A program made the translations under genes and the position numbers. Below are positions 49,901 to 55,034 of a stretch of 64,000 nt of DNA, one piece after another; position 1 is the stretch's first letter, and the number at the start of each line of letters is the position of its first letter. The notes beneath the pieces were generated by a model that ran no database searches, was not told the DNA's origin, and was given only the letters and a program-made list of their open reading frames with translations. The DNA comes from Catonia carolina (Eukaryota > Arthropoda > Insecta > Hemiptera > Achilidae): positions 8,195,501-8,259,500 of the forward strand of contig JAQMRL010000011.1 of assembly GCA_035578175.1 (NCBI GenBank), read 5' to 3'.

Positions 49901-52900
49901 AGTGAAAGAAATTGTACGAACAGACCGACGACAGACCATTGACCAAATATCACAGGTTAGTGGGTTATCTTGGAGCTCAGTCCAACGCATTTTAACAGAA
50001 GACTTGACAATGAAAAGAGTCGCTGCCAAGTTTGTGCCTCGGGTTCTGACAGACACTCAAAAGGAACGTCGAATTGAAACGTGTAGTGATTTGAAACAAC
50101 AGCTTGAAACTGATCCAGATTTCATGTCAAAGATCATTACGGGTGACGAGTCTTGGTGCTATGGGTACGACCCAGAAACCAAACAACAATCCAGTCAATG
50201 GAAGACTTCATTATCACCCCGACCAAAAAAAAGTCGTCAAGTCAGATCGAACATCAAAACAATGCTGATTTGTTTTTTTGATGTGAGGGGAATTGTCCAT
50301 TCAGAGTTCGTTCCACCAGGCCAGACGGTAAATCAAGCTTTTTATCTTGAAGTGTTAAGAAGACTACGAAACAGCATTCGTCGTAATAGACCTAATTTGT
50401 GGCAGACAGTGGACTGGTTTTTCCACCACGACAACGCGCCTGCACACACGGCAATCTCGGTTACCCAGTTTTTGGCGAAAAACGGCATGGTTTTGCTACC
50501 ACACGCACCGTACTCACCCGATCTGGCTCCGTGTGATTTTTTCTTGTTCCCACGCATGAAAGGTCTCCGATTTAACAACGTTGATGATGTCAAGAAAAAA
50601 ACGACGGATGAGCTGGCAGACATCACTGAAGAGGAGTACAAAAAATGTTTTGAACAGTGGAAGCACCGGTGGGACAAATGTATTAGTTGTAATGGAGAGT
50701 ATTTTGAAGGGGATAAGGTTCTTTTGTAAAAAAATTAAAAATAAATAGTTTTAAAAAATAATTCCGGTTTCTTTTGGGTACCCCCTCGTATAATGTTCAG
50801 AACAATTTGAAGTGCTGCACTTTCTGTACACAATAGTTTTCGTCCAACACTTGGCAACAACTTTAAATCACATCAAGGTGTGTCAACTCTGTATTGCGGA
50901 TTTTTTATCAAAATAAATAATATGGCCTGAAGGAGTAAGTTTGTACAGTTTATAAGTACCATCTATTAAGTTGTACGTTACTACGGAAGCTGTGATTAAC
51001 TGATGTTATATCATTTTTTTCAGTTTGTGCATACCACTTAAAGTATGATGAAATGCCACTTGACACAAATGTTGGTAGATGGTCTGTTACAGTAATCCAG
51101 TTATCTCGAAATAAAAGACATTTAGACAGAGCGGCACTTATGGTGTTCTGGGAAAAACTTGATAAGTAAGTTGTAACTTAATCTATTATTTATTGGTTTC
51201 TTACATTCAAAGTGTTTTTTATATGTACAAAGTTTATCCTTATAGTATGTTCTTTGCGTATTGTTTACTAAAAGCAGTAATACGTGAGATTCGTAGAAAA
51301 CATTATTGATCATATTATTGAGATCATAGTATTTTTAAGAATTTGCGATGGAAAAGAAATCTTGCATCTTACACAAGAACATTTTTTATGTTATACAAGA
51401 ACCAGTGTTATTAACTATACTATGCCTCATATCATTGTGAGCTTGAAAGTCAATGGAGTTAGCCACAGTATTGCCAGATAACAATTTTTGTATGCTACTT
51501 GTACAATTACCTTAACTCGCATACTGTTAATTGATAACAGTATTTACCTATAAATATGTTGCTGATGTATTTATAGTTCTGTTTTGATTTCTGTATGTAT
51601 ACTTGGCATCACTGGAAAATGAAGGGCGAGGTGGAACTGGTAAAACTTGTTGAATTAATAAATAAATCTTTATAATGCATTCTGCATTCAATCGTATTGT
51701 AAAAATACTCAATTTTTCACGGACCTGTTACCTGGTGCTCTATCACTTGTCTTTTTACTCTTTTCCCCTACTTTCTACTGACATGTTTTGGTAGTTCCGC
51801 CATCATCAAGTACACAAAATTGAAATGTTTTCAAATGTTTCTTAAGTCATTTGTATAAAACTGTTTAATTATTCAAATTTAACTTCATATTCTGTGCTGA
51901 TAGCAGTAGCAGTTACTATTAATACTTTTTAAATATCTTACCTTTGTTTACCTAACCCCTTAAAGGTTGATTTTTAAACACAAAGTAATGTTATTTTGCT
52001 TAATATTTACCACTGAATTATAATTTTTTTAAATTATTTTTTTGTTTATTTTATGGTAGTTTTTTTAAGTATATAAGAAAATTATGTCTTTTTAATTACT
52101 GTAAATTATTTTAACACTAATAAAACAAAAAATTGAACTATGCTTTATAATAAAACTAATACGAGCACACTGCAAACAATGGACAACATTAGTTAGGTTA
52201 TATGACTGTAAAAACAACTTGTTGGCTAAGAACTGTCACTGAATATGAAAATACTGACATTAAACAAAAGTGCTACTAGAGTCCAATGGATGAAAACAGA
52301 ACTACATGACTGGTACGTATTGTTGGCTGTAGGTAACAAAATATTATGTTCTAAAGCAAAACTTAGTTTGTGTTATGACTGAAACATAATATTCTGTCTG
52401 GCACTTTTCATGTATATGCCTCTAAATTTTGTCACAATTCTTTAACGAGTTGAATGTTTGTATTCATGGAATATCTATATTTTTCAATTTTACTTTTTTT
52501 TTATTATTACATGGTTTTACTGTACTGAAATGTTTATCTATTTTACCAAACTCTTGGTTTTCCTTTTTTACACAATTTGTGTAATTTGATGTGATAGTCA
52601 CATTTCATTGCTGTTTATGTTCATTATATCTTATATGAAAATTACGACTATACAACACAAACATTTTCATCAAAATCTGTCAACCGGAAGTAGTAGTTTA
52701 TACGTGTAATTTTTCATTTTTTGCGATTTTCTCGAAAACAGCTATGATTTTTTTTAAATCACTTAACCCCTTAACGGTTTATGACGAGATATCTTGCAAC
52801 GTAAATGTTGTAGAAAAGTGCCCCTGACAAGTTACTCGCAACTGAATTTGTCTCGATTTATTCTGTTTTCTGTCGAAATATCTCGCCGTAACTTTAAAAG

Positions 52901-53894
52901 TAGTTTACCTTATATCCGTAATGTTAATATTAGCGCTAGTAAAGGATCCTTTCTATAGGTTTTTTTTACGTCGTACTCTCCAATGTTGCGTAAAGGGTTA
53001 TGTTTTGGTTAGTTCGGTGCGTTTCGTTGTAAAGTTATAAGTTCGTAAGTGTTTACGAAAAGAAATTGTAAGATATTTGATATGGTTTATAGTTTTTTAG
53101 TAGTAGGTTTCATTTCATACATAGTATTTAGTCCGGTATTTCAATTCTGTTTATTGTAGTAGGATTGTTTATTATTAGGTTAGTATTTCAAAATTTTTGT
53201 TTTTTTTTTTTGTAAAAAATGATGTTTTTGTGCATGGAAATTGATCTATATGTATTTATTCAGTCATATTATACAAAATTATGAAAAAAAAATTGAGCAG
53301 GATATGAACATTTGTGGCTAAAAAAAGGAACCGTTAAGGGGTTAATTTACTACATATGTTATGCTCTACAAGATAGAGTAGGTGCCACGTCTGCTGAGAT
53401 TCTTGGGGAGGCTCGAGAAAACTAAATGGGTCACCATATTGAAATTTTGGATAATCATTGAAAAAGGTTTACACTATGTTTTGCCAAAACTTGTTTACAA
53501 TCGAAGCACTCGTATTCGCATGTTATAGGCTGCAAAACTAAAGTCTTTCTAAACATTTAAATTTTTTTAATGTATACCACATAACGTAAAAATCAGTTAG
53601 CGGTAATTTTGACGTTATCATTCATTAAAATACGTTTGGCCAGTTTTGAGATATTCGATTCTAAAACTTGAGTCTGTAGGTAATAATTTCGAGTCGATAT
53701 AATTTTAATACACAACATGCTTATAATATCTTTTAACTAAGAATGTCAATTGTGTAGGTACAAAAAAAGGCAACCAATTATTTTTCTTATTAATGTTCAA
53801 TAATAAGCAGCCTGTTGTAATTTTATGTAACTAACAAATATTTTTGTTTTGTTTCAGACATTTATTGAAGAATAAACCACATTTACGATTCTGA
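22869..53894 (+). CDS. CDC73: parafibromin / Cdc73, Paf1 complex subunit, complete
   Basis: Ten exons with GT-AG borders join to 1,575 nt, 524 codons plus TGA: 22869-22999, 27066-27171, 29168-29430, 36916-37126, 40009-40189, 41383-41531, 45062-45186, 48171-48400, 51024-51165 and 53858-53894. The product starts [20 protein letters not shown] with [14 protein letters not shown], the start of the Cdc73 N-terminal domain. It has a basic KKPRLED nuclear-localisation-like patch (about 133-140), [11 protein letters not shown] (about 361-371), and a C-terminal Ras-like Cdc73 domain (about 385-524) with WQFKGWPW and the terminal KPHLRF. The human protein is 531 aa. Role from the family: nuclear scaffold of the Paf1 complex on elongating RNA polymerase II. 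All splice phases agree and no frame damage is seen despite introns full of transposons. Confidence 0.97.
24159..24890 (-). mobile_element. RTE-like LINE 3' end (reverse of the 7.8-kb copy)
   Basis: The element tail TTATCATCAGTCTCTTGACTGG starts at 24160. Reading the minus strand backward from about 24890 gives decayed pieces of the LINE reverse-transcriptase C-terminus (ARTRKAF-like, LxGxETW-like, the HPG-like block). It is in antisense orientation in CDC73 intron 1. Non-coding remnant. Confidence 0.75.
25520..26200 (-). repeat. R390 repeats in tandem (three partial units)
   Basis: One near-complete minus-strand unit (25575-25972) is preceded by a short partial unit (25520-25574) and followed head to tail by a second partial unit (25973-26200). 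Each unit begins, on plus, with a form of GAGGTTTTACTAAGTAAAA and the GGTTTGAACCTCTAGAGG motif. Located in CDC73 intron 1. Confidence 0.8.
26600..26979 (+). mobile_element. LINE ORF2 C-terminal remnant
   Basis: An open stretch encodes [18 protein letters not shown] followed by [20 protein letters not shown] and [14 protein letters not shown]. This WLGH...GRPRKRWxxDV pattern is the far C-terminus of a widespread insect reverse-transcriptase lineage. It ends in a GAA/AGA microsatellite. 5'-truncated copy in CDC73 intron 1. Confidence 0.8.
26942..26968 (+). repeat. (AGA)n microsatellite
   Basis: About nine AGA units at the 3' end of the LINE remnant, probably its simple-repeat tail. Confidence 0.85.
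27066..27171 (+). CDS. CDC73: CDC73 exon 2 (residues 44-79)
   Basis: Encodes [20 protein letters not shown], then [19 protein letters not shown] acceptor, GTAAGT donor. Confidence 0.95.
27533..27740. mobile_element. ~208-bp MITE with imperfect terminal inverted repeats
   Basis: The left end ACAGATGGACGGCGCGTT is matched in inverted form at the right end (AACGTGCTGTCCGTCTGT). Composition is much more GC-rich than its surroundings. A Harbinger-like origin is possible, but the target duplication is not clear. CDC73 intron 2. Confidence 0.5.
28120..28673 (-). mobile_element. solo LTR (TGTCG family), long form
   Basis: On the minus strand it runs from TGTCGACTGCCC to ...CCCAGTTGGCGACA. Its first ~190 bases match the 195-bp solo LTR at 46426-46620, including CTGCAGAC(A/G)GTCCCAGTACCT, GAAGTGGACTCG and the GGGGATTTAAG TATA-like box. 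It then continues ~360 bases longer and GC-rich. Flanks ATAT/ACAT are an imperfect 4-bp duplication. Open frames inside are incidental. CDC73 intron 2. Confidence 0.7.
29168..29430 (+). CDS. CDC73: CDC73 exon 3 (residues 80-166)
   Basis: Encodes [17 protein letters not shown], the SAPLE segment, and the AKKPRLED basic patch. It ends in DNI plus two bases of Lys. Confidence 0.95.
29612..30498 (-). mobile_element. mariner (lineage 1), 5'-truncated, transposase frame open
   Basis: The 3' terminus CGAGGGGGTACCCAAAAG starts after TA at 29610-29611. The minus strand is open from 30579 down to 29671. Its mariner part spans from the second HTH to the end and keeps all three catalytic Asp: [13 protein letters not shown] and SPDLAPCD (34 residues between the last two). 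Homology to the 49479 copy stops abruptly at about 30498, so the first ~445 bp including the 5' terminal repeat are missing. The N-terminal part of the open frame is unrelated sequence. It lies antisense in CDC73 intron 3. Probably immobile. Confidence 0.93.
30790..31211 (-). mobile_element. piggyBac-like element remnant, terminus plus C-terminal domain
   Basis: The TTAA at 31208-31211 is followed, on the minus strand, by CCCTCTAATGGTAATATCC, a piggyBac-type terminus. The minus-strand frame ends at 30790 with [20 protein letters not shown] and a CLECL tail, a degenerate C-terminal Cys-rich domain. The catalytic part is deleted and the other terminus was not found. Confidence 0.55.
31640..32545 (+). 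repeat. ~950-bp repeat family R950, copy A (5' incomplete)
   Basis: Aligns from CAGACCCC(A)TAAACCCAAAAACATG through a (TG)n tract to the GGCAAGAGAA...TTTCACACCAGATTT end. It is the most diverged copy. CDC73 intron 3. Confidence 0.85.
32546..33211 (+). other. CDC73 intron 3 segment, nothing recognised
   Basis: No recognisable element between two R950 copies. Confidence 0.4.
33212..34168 (+). repeat. R950 repeat, copy B (complete)
   Basis: Begins TTTTTACTTTCTCTTGCC. The 13-bp ACTTTCTCTTGCC (33216-33228) recurs inverted at 34129-34141. After that comes the hairpin-forming GTGTGAGTGTTTCACAC and AGATTTTT. Inside are (TG)n at 33350-33383 and two diverged tandem units of about 170-190 bp (about 33663-33835 and 33838-34003). 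No protein is encoded. Confidence 0.85.
34169..34875 (+). other. CDC73 intron 3 segment, nothing recognised
   Basis: AT-rich DNA with short repeated phrases of the type GATTACCTCTTTG near 34640-34710, but no identifiable element. Confidence 0.4.
34878..36663 (+). mobile_element. pogo/Tigger-type DNA transposon, decayed
   Basis: The ends GTGAAACATGGGTAATTC and, inverted, CAGTTAAACATGGGTAATTT are bounded by TA (34876-34877 and 36664-36665). The interior encodes, with many stops and frameshifts, a CENP-B-like HTH region (about 35390-35760: [39 protein letters not shown]) and a DDE block (about 35870-36270: [12 protein letters not shown] for the first Asp, FIDNC near 36185 for the second, then the PPNMTS-type segment). 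Not functional. CDC73 intron 3. Confidence 0.88.
36916..37126 (+). CDS. CDC73: CDC73 exon 4 (residues 167-237)
   Basis: Encodes [20 protein letters not shown] through [24 protein letters not shown] acceptor, GTACTT donor. Confidence 0.95.
37444..39313 (+). mobile_element. mariner (lineage 5), decayed, with ~650-bp internal insertion
   Basis: The terminal repeats CGAGGGTTGATCAATGAG and inverse (ATTGATTGACCCTCG) are bounded by TA. Pieces of transposase are readable in several frames at 38010-38225 (…GFQGNN…[13 protein letters not shown]) and 38890-39235 ([17 protein letters not shown], then [15 protein letters not shown]). The stretch 38230-38880 does not fit the transposase and looks like a later insertion that I cannot classify. 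CDC73 intron 4. Confidence 0.8.
39314..40008 (+). other. CDC73 intron 4, 3' part: nothing recognised
   Basis: Intronic AT-rich DNA. Confidence 0.4.
40009..40189 (+). CDS. CDC73: CDC73 exon 5 (residues 238-297)
   Basis: Encodes [20 protein letters not shown], a proline-rich linker and YNRYDQERF. Ends in a split Glu codon. Confidence 0.95.
40190..41382 (+). other. CDC73 intron 5: degenerate, nothing secure
   Basis: A stretch at 40390-40970 has an old-transposon feel (stop-riddled but GC-richer), with no motif I can name. Confidence 0.3.
41383..41531 (+). CDS. CDC73: CDC73 exon 6 (residues 298-347)
   Basis: Encodes [20 protein letters not shown] and a Pro/Gln-rich linker. Codon-boundary GTAAAT donor. 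Confidence 0.95.
41615..42275 (+). mobile_element. mariner (lineage 4), internally deleted
   Basis: The ends CGAGGTTTATTTTTAAAG and inverse (TTTTTATTTTTACATG side, ATATGCCTCG) are bounded by TA at 41613-41614 and 42276-42277. The front encodes [19 protein letters not shown], then [14 protein letters not shown]. The back encodes [20 protein letters not shown] and [13 protein letters not shown]. The central DDE region is missing. CDC73 intron 6. Confidence 0.88.
42789..42825 (-). ncRNA. hammerhead-like motif, left arm
   Basis: On minus: CTGATGG (42817-42811), a five-pair stem II (GGTGG/CCATC), GAAAC (42800-42796), then ATGTGTC, a stem III with canonical C at the cleavage position. A9 is G and stem I is poorly paired, so it is probably inactive. 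Confidence 0.4.
43545..43600 (+). ncRNA. hammerhead-like motif, right arm
   Basis: CTGATGG (43558-43564), a four-pair stem II, GAAAC (43578-43582) and ATGTGTA follow. Stem I pairs are broken at the first position. Probably a mutated relative of 794-837. Confidence 0.4.
43647..44967 (+). mobile_element. mariner (lineage 2), full length and apparently intact
   Basis: 1,321 bp with perfect ~28-bp terminal inverted repeats beginning CGAGGTAGGGTCAAAAAG, TA on both sides (43645-43646, 44968-44969), and one uninterrupted transposase frame. Inserted at the outer edge of the Penelope-type inverted repeat in CDC73 intron 6, same orientation as the gene. Confidence 0.96.
43844..44896 (+). CDS. mariner transposase, intact
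   Basis: 350 aa from [12 protein letters not shown]; an upstream in-frame Met at 43787 would add 19 residues but lies in what looks like 5' UTR. Residues 1-110 hold two helix-turn-helix units that bind the terminal repeats, with a GRPST linker. The catalytic triad is complete: D157 in GDETW, D252 in HDNAPAH and D287 in SPDLAPPD, i.e. DD34D spacing. The C-terminus carries the usual GGEYFEGK. The family cuts and pastes DNA at TA sites in the nucleus. No frame damage is visible, so it may be active or recently so. Confidence 0.95.
   Translation: MSSLEQRGNIKFCVLLEKSPSETLEMLKKAYGNSAMKKTAVYEWHKRFRDGRTTIEDDVRTGRPSTSTTDDNVERVRQIVRADRRTTINTIASDVGISHGSVHSILHNDLNMHRVCLHIVPKMLSPEQKEMRVTMSRDLIEMADADDSFLRKIVTGDETWCFLYDPQTKRQSAEWKSKTSPRKQKFRLDRSRGKVMLEVFFDYRGVIHYEFIPEGRTVNKELYTEILKRLRDAIRRKRPEKWAENDWYLLHDNAPAHRSLMVKQYLAKNNVTTLEHPPYSPDLAPPDFYLFPRLKMALKGHRFADSSEVIENATERLKELSKNGFQECFQQLYERWNICVDAGGEYFEGK
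45062..45186 (+). CDS. CDC73: CDC73 exon 7 (residues 348-388)
   Basis: Encodes [18 protein letters not shown] and AKDILQDL, the conserved lead into the C-terminal domain. Confidence 0.95.
45242..46177 (+). repeat. R950 repeat, copy C (complete)
   Basis: The 13-bp inverted ends lie at 45246-45258 and 46139-46151. The (TG)n tract is short here. Starts 56 bp after CDC73 exon 7, inside intron 7. Confidence 0.85.
46212..46262 (-). repeat. R390 relic
   Basis: TAGGTTCAAAAGGCCTGTTT followed by GAACCCCTAAAATTTTTATT matches the R390 3' end in minus orientation with many changes. Confidence 0.5.
46340..46800 (+). repeat. R950 repeat, copy D (deleted, interrupted by a solo LTR)
   Basis: A start resembling the R950 5' end (CTTTTTCTTG...TATATGAATATAT) jumps directly to the second internal unit (GCAGCCTTAATATGCACTTTA), and the remainder of the family continues after the LTR at 46625. 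Confidence 0.75.
46426..46620 (+). mobile_element. solo LTR (TGTCG family), 195 bp
   Basis: Begins TGTCGCCGA and ends TCGGCGACA, a perfect 9-bp inverted pair, with AGAT duplicated on each side (46422-46425, 46621-46624). Contains GGGGATTTAAGC as a TATA-like box. The uninterrupted site (AAAAGATCTAC...) can be read in other R950 copies. Confidence 0.92.
46801..48170 (+). other. CDC73 intron 7, 3' part: nothing recognised
   Basis: Featureless apart from a CG-containing stretch at 46975-47460 whose two halves share phrases (CGTGTGCGTCTCTCACCA / TGCGTATGTCTCTCATCA, ACCGTCTTCAGC...), probably an old, diverged tandem duplication. Confidence 0.4.
48171..48400 (+). CDS. CDC73: CDC73 exon 8 (residues 389-465)
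   Basis: Encodes FVTTEEKK...[14 protein letters not shown] and [20 protein letters not shown], the core of the Ras-like C-terminal domain. Confidence 0.95.
48480..48880 (+). repeat. cluster of AAAGGTCTTAAGT-type motifs in both orientations
   Basis: Within 400 bp, at least six copies of (GTA)YAAAAGGTCTTAA or its reverse complement occur, at about 48500, 48580, 48670, 48735, 48757 and 48825. One perfect pair forms a palindrome around 48745-48770. CDC73 intron 8. Confidence 0.6.
49312..49365 (-). mobile_element. SINE fragment
   Basis: The block TTTTGCAATTGCTGTTAATG followed by CAGACGGTAAGAA matches the body of the SINE at 16625-16670. Confidence 0.5.
49479..50788 (+). mobile_element. mariner (lineage 1), full length
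   Basis: 1,310 bp bounded by TA (49477-49478, 50789-50790). The inverted ends CGAGGGGGTACCCAAAAG differ only slightly after the first 18 bases (TATCC and AAACC). Same lineage as 1-101 and 29612-30498. CDC73 intron 8, gene orientation. Confidence 0.96.
49674..50729 (+). CDS. mariner transposase, open frame with a 4-residue deletion
   Basis: 351 aa from [13 protein letters not shown] (two earlier in-frame Met codons at 49653 and 49671 exist). N-terminal tandem HTH units and GRPST linker; catalytic D158 (GDESW), D253 (HHDNAPAH) and D288 (SPDLAPCD), spacing DD34D. Compared with the 29612 copy it lacks four residues after FPRMK. The missing 12 bp lie between two GCATGAAA direct repeats, pointing to replication slippage. 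The loss sits next to the last catalytic Asp, so activity is uncertain. Confidence 0.94.
   Translation: MASFNEQRAAVKFCFLLGKNAAETVVMLNTAYKDDTIGKTQMYEWFLRFKNGDMSIENKPRSGRPSTSRTDENVVKVKEIVRTDRRQTIDQISQVSGLSWSSVQRILTEDLTMKRVAAKFVPRVLTDTQKERRIETCSDLKQQLETDPDFMSKIITGDESWCYGYDPETKQQSSQWKTSLSPRPKKSRQVRSNIKTMLICFFDVRGIVHSEFVPPGQTVNQAFYLEVLRRLRNSIRRNRPNLWQTVDWFFHHDNAPAHTAISVTQFLAKNGMVLLPHAPYSPDLAPCDFFLFPRMKGLRFNNVDDVKKKTTDELADITEEEYKKCFEQWKHRWDKCISCNGEYFEGDKVLL
51024..51165 (+). CDS. CDC73: CDC73 exon 9 (residues 466-512)
   Basis: Encodes [10 protein letters not shown]...[18 protein letters not shown] and FWEKLD. Confidence 0.95.
51166..51734 (+). other. CDC73 intron 9, 5' part: nothing recognised
   Basis: AT-rich intronic DNA. 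Confidence 0.4.
51735..51870 (-). mobile_element. Penelope-type tail, fourth copy
   Basis: On minus, TTTTATACAAATGACT leads about 45 bases later to CTTGATGATGG...CCAAAACATGTC, the same order as in the tail after the GIY-YIG frame. The hammerhead core is degenerate (CTTGATGA, CAAAAC). Confidence 0.5.
52640..53430 (+). repeat. R950 repeat, copy E (partial, interrupted)
   Basis: Homology covers ACATTTTCATCAAAATC...GATTTTCTCGAAAACAG up to 52766, and resumes at 53346 with TTTACTAC...CTCTACAAGATAGAGTAGG, ending near GGGGAGGCT. Confidence 0.8.
52767..53341. mobile_element. piggyBac-type MITE, 575 bp
   Basis: The inverted ends CCCCTTAACGGTT / AACCGTTAAGGGG are perfect and are flanked by TTAA at 52763-52766 and 53342-53345. 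No coding capacity. Inserted into R950 copy E. Confidence 0.9.
53858..53894 (+). CDS. CDC73: CDC73 exon 10 (residues 513-524 and stop)
   Basis: Encodes [11 protein letters not shown] and TGA. GTTTCAG acceptor. The invariant C-terminal LRF is present. Confidence 0.95.
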
Positions 53895-53921
53895 TCAATT
53901 ATGTTATTTAATGTGCCTCGT

Positions 53922-53927
53922 AATAAA
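53922..53927 (+). promoter_or_regulatory. CDC73 candidate poly(A) signal AATAAA
   Basis: AATAAA lies 28 bp after the stop codon. The predicted 3' UTR would be very short, and the next repeat starts at 54086. Confidence 0.6.
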
Positions 53928-54085
53928 AATGTTGTAAATAGGTTCTGTATTAAATTTTACCACATTAAAATTTTATTCACTACATTTATGTAGATAATGT
54001 CTTATTTTATTAAAATGGAATTATTGAGTAAATATGTTTGTTCTTTTTATAAAAATTGGCGTTTTTATTTTATTTAAACCTTAAC

Positions 54086-55034
54086 TTTTTACTTTCTCTT
54101 GCCTATATGAATATATAGGAAGGAAAGTATTGTTTTCATGTCGATTTTTCGAAATCGAGTTTTCACAGGATCTATACGTTTTCAGACCCCCTGAACCCAA
54201 AAAACATGTTTTTAGCGATTGGTCTGTGTGTGTGTGTGTGTGTGTCTGTGTGTGAACAGAATATCTCAAGAACGGAACATCGTACGAACTTGAAACTTGA
54301 AACTTAAGTTACATACCACTACCGGACGCGACACGAACATTTTCATCAAAATCGGTCAACCGGAAGTAGTAGTTTATTCGTATAATTTTTCAGTTTTTTG
54401 CGATTTTCTCAAAAACTGGTCCTACGATTTTTTTTAAAATCGCCTATTTTACTCAATTTTTTATTCTCTACAAGATAGGGTAGGCGCCATGTTTGCTGAA
54501 ATTCTCGGTGAGGCTGTTTTCACGTAAAAACGTTGTTTTTTTAAGATTACGGCTTTAATATAAATTTTAGCGCAAAAACTTATATAATAAAAGTTGTAGA
54601 GAATTTAAAAACCTACAACTTCTGTTTCAAACATTTTTTTGTATAACGCTTAGTTTAGCGGTAATTTGCGATTTTCTGTTTTTTTTCTCACGAAAACATG
54701 AGAAAAATCGATTTTTTTAACATTTCGGTCTTAGTATGCATTTTACGACAAAAGTGTCTATAATTAAATTTATAGAAAATTAAAAGATTACAACTTTTGT
54801 TTAGAGCATTTTTCTCTACAGAGCCTAGTTTAGCGTGAAAGCGTGATTTTCCGTATTATTAAGCCAAACTGAGTTCGATTGTCATTTTGCGTCATTCACT
54901 CATGATTAAAATAAGGTTATGTTTTTGAGGTTAGTTTTTGTTTATTTCTAATATTTTATTAATAATGTTAGGTTTATTATTAATCATTTGCATTGGCAAG
55001 AGAAAGTTGTGTGAGTGTTTCACACCAGATTTTT
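54086..55034 (+). repeat. R950 repeat, copy F (complete)
   Basis: The 13-bp inverted ends are at 54091-54103 and 54995-55007. Very similar to copy B. Lies about 190 bp downstream of the CDC73 stop codon. Confidence 0.85.
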
